DNA from: Rhodospirillales bacterium
Lineage (GTDB): Bacteria; Pseudomonadota; Alphaproteobacteria; Rhodospirillales; Defluviicoccaceae
Direction: 5' to 3'
Length of the DNA: 39,553 nt
Assembly (NCBI GenBank): GCA_016793875.1
Contig: JAEULG010000122.1
Location: 1 to 39,553, forward strand
Position 1 is the stretch's first letter. Each line of letters begins with the position of its first letter. The position numbers were made by a program, and so were the translations under genes. This document shows positions 39,200-39,553 of the stretch, piece by piece. The notes below the pieces were generated by a model. It did no database searches. It had not been told where the DNA came from and worked only from the letters and a program-made list of their open reading frames with translations.

Positions 39200-39553
39200 C
39201 TACTGCTTCTGCGGACCGCCCTGCTGCAGGATGTTGAGGATGCGCTCCTGCAGCGCCGGGTCGTTCTCGGCGGCGGTGCTGATCTCCTGGTATTCTGGCA
39301 GGGTCAGATCGCCGTTCCCCTGAATGGCAGCGACCAACTCGCTGTTGGCCTGCTGCTTGAGCTTGTCCTGCTCTTCCGGCGTCTTCGCCGCCTCGATCTT
39401 TGGCGTCCACTGATCAATGAGATCGCCGACCTTCAGCGCGGCGACGATGAAGGCGTGCAGCTTCTCGTCGGTCAGCGACGCTGCCGCTGCCGCCGGCGCC
39501 GCCGCCTGCTGGGCGAGCGCGCGGGGAGCGCCAGGAACGGCGCCGGCAACGGC
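39200..39553 (-). CDS. DUF4168-type protein, C-terminal part (start beyond window)
   Basis: 118 residues are visible, ending at TAG 39202-39200. They begin in an Ala/Gln/Pro-rich stretch (APRALAQQAAAPAAAAASL), perhaps just after a signal peptide, then LTDEKLHAFIVAALKVGDLI, TPEEQDKLKQQANSELV, and LPEYQEISTAAENDPALQER, the pattern of DUF4168 proteins. These are exported proteins of unknown function. The start is off the right edge. Confidence 0.78.
   Translation of the reverse strand, partial: AVAGAVPGAPRALAQQAAAPAAAAASLTDEKLHAFIVAALKVGDLIDQWTPKIEAAKTPEEQDKLKQQANSELVAAIQGNGDLTLPEYQEISTAAENDPALQERILNILQQGGPQKQ

Overview
The window is a GC-rich, gene-dense stretch of chromosome from an alphaproteobacterium. 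Gene order suggests the Rhodospirillales or a related order; this rests on remembered synteny and protein style, not on a search. Supporting signs are the ffh-rpsP-rimM-trmD-rplS-leuC operon, prs-rplY-pth-ychF, coq9 beside rpsU, ETF-QO followed by a TPR lipoprotein and ispE, and many GTG or TTG starts in GC-rich DNA. I see no phage genes, insertion sequence, CRISPR array, tRNA or rRNA.

Layout. (1) Bases 1-4141, minus strand: ffh, rpsP, rimM, trmD, rplS and the start of leuC form one operon for protein targeting, ribosome proteins, ribosome maturation and tRNA modification that runs into leucine synthesis. It starts from a good promoter and a leader that carries an intrinsic-terminator hairpin. 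(2) 4210-5902, plus: purE and purK, purine synthesis. (3) 6231-8216, plus: minC, minD, minE, division-site placement. (4) 8274-9359, minus: moaA, molybdenum cofactor. (5) 9533-14856, plus: guaB, prs, rplY, pth, ychF; PRPP and GMP synthesis, then translation functions. (6) 14913-25418: an envelope and accessory block with a 2838-residue cyclic beta-glucan synthase, an internally deleted UDP-galactopyranose mutase relative and a divergent PadR-like regulator. (7) 25530-29525, minus: def, coq9 and an HWE-type hybrid sensor kinase. (8) 29712-31021, plus: rpsU and prmA. (9) 31018-33833, minus: an unusual uracil-DNA glycosylase, a soluble-type lytic transglycosylase and moaB. (10) 33929-38190, plus: ETF-ubiquinone oxidoreductase, a TPR lipoprotein and ispE. 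(11) 38215-39553, minus: a VOC protein, a REP-like repeat pair, a small lipoprotein and the end of a DUF4168 protein.

Most of the window is ordinary housekeeping DNA. The places most worth a second look are the ffh leader (terminator plus a hairpin around the ribosome site that resembles the SRP RNA tip), the shortened mutase, the glycosylase that lacks iron-sulfur cysteines, the glutamine-rich linker in the hybrid kinase and the REP-like pair near the right end. I did not find a convincing new multi-gene system.
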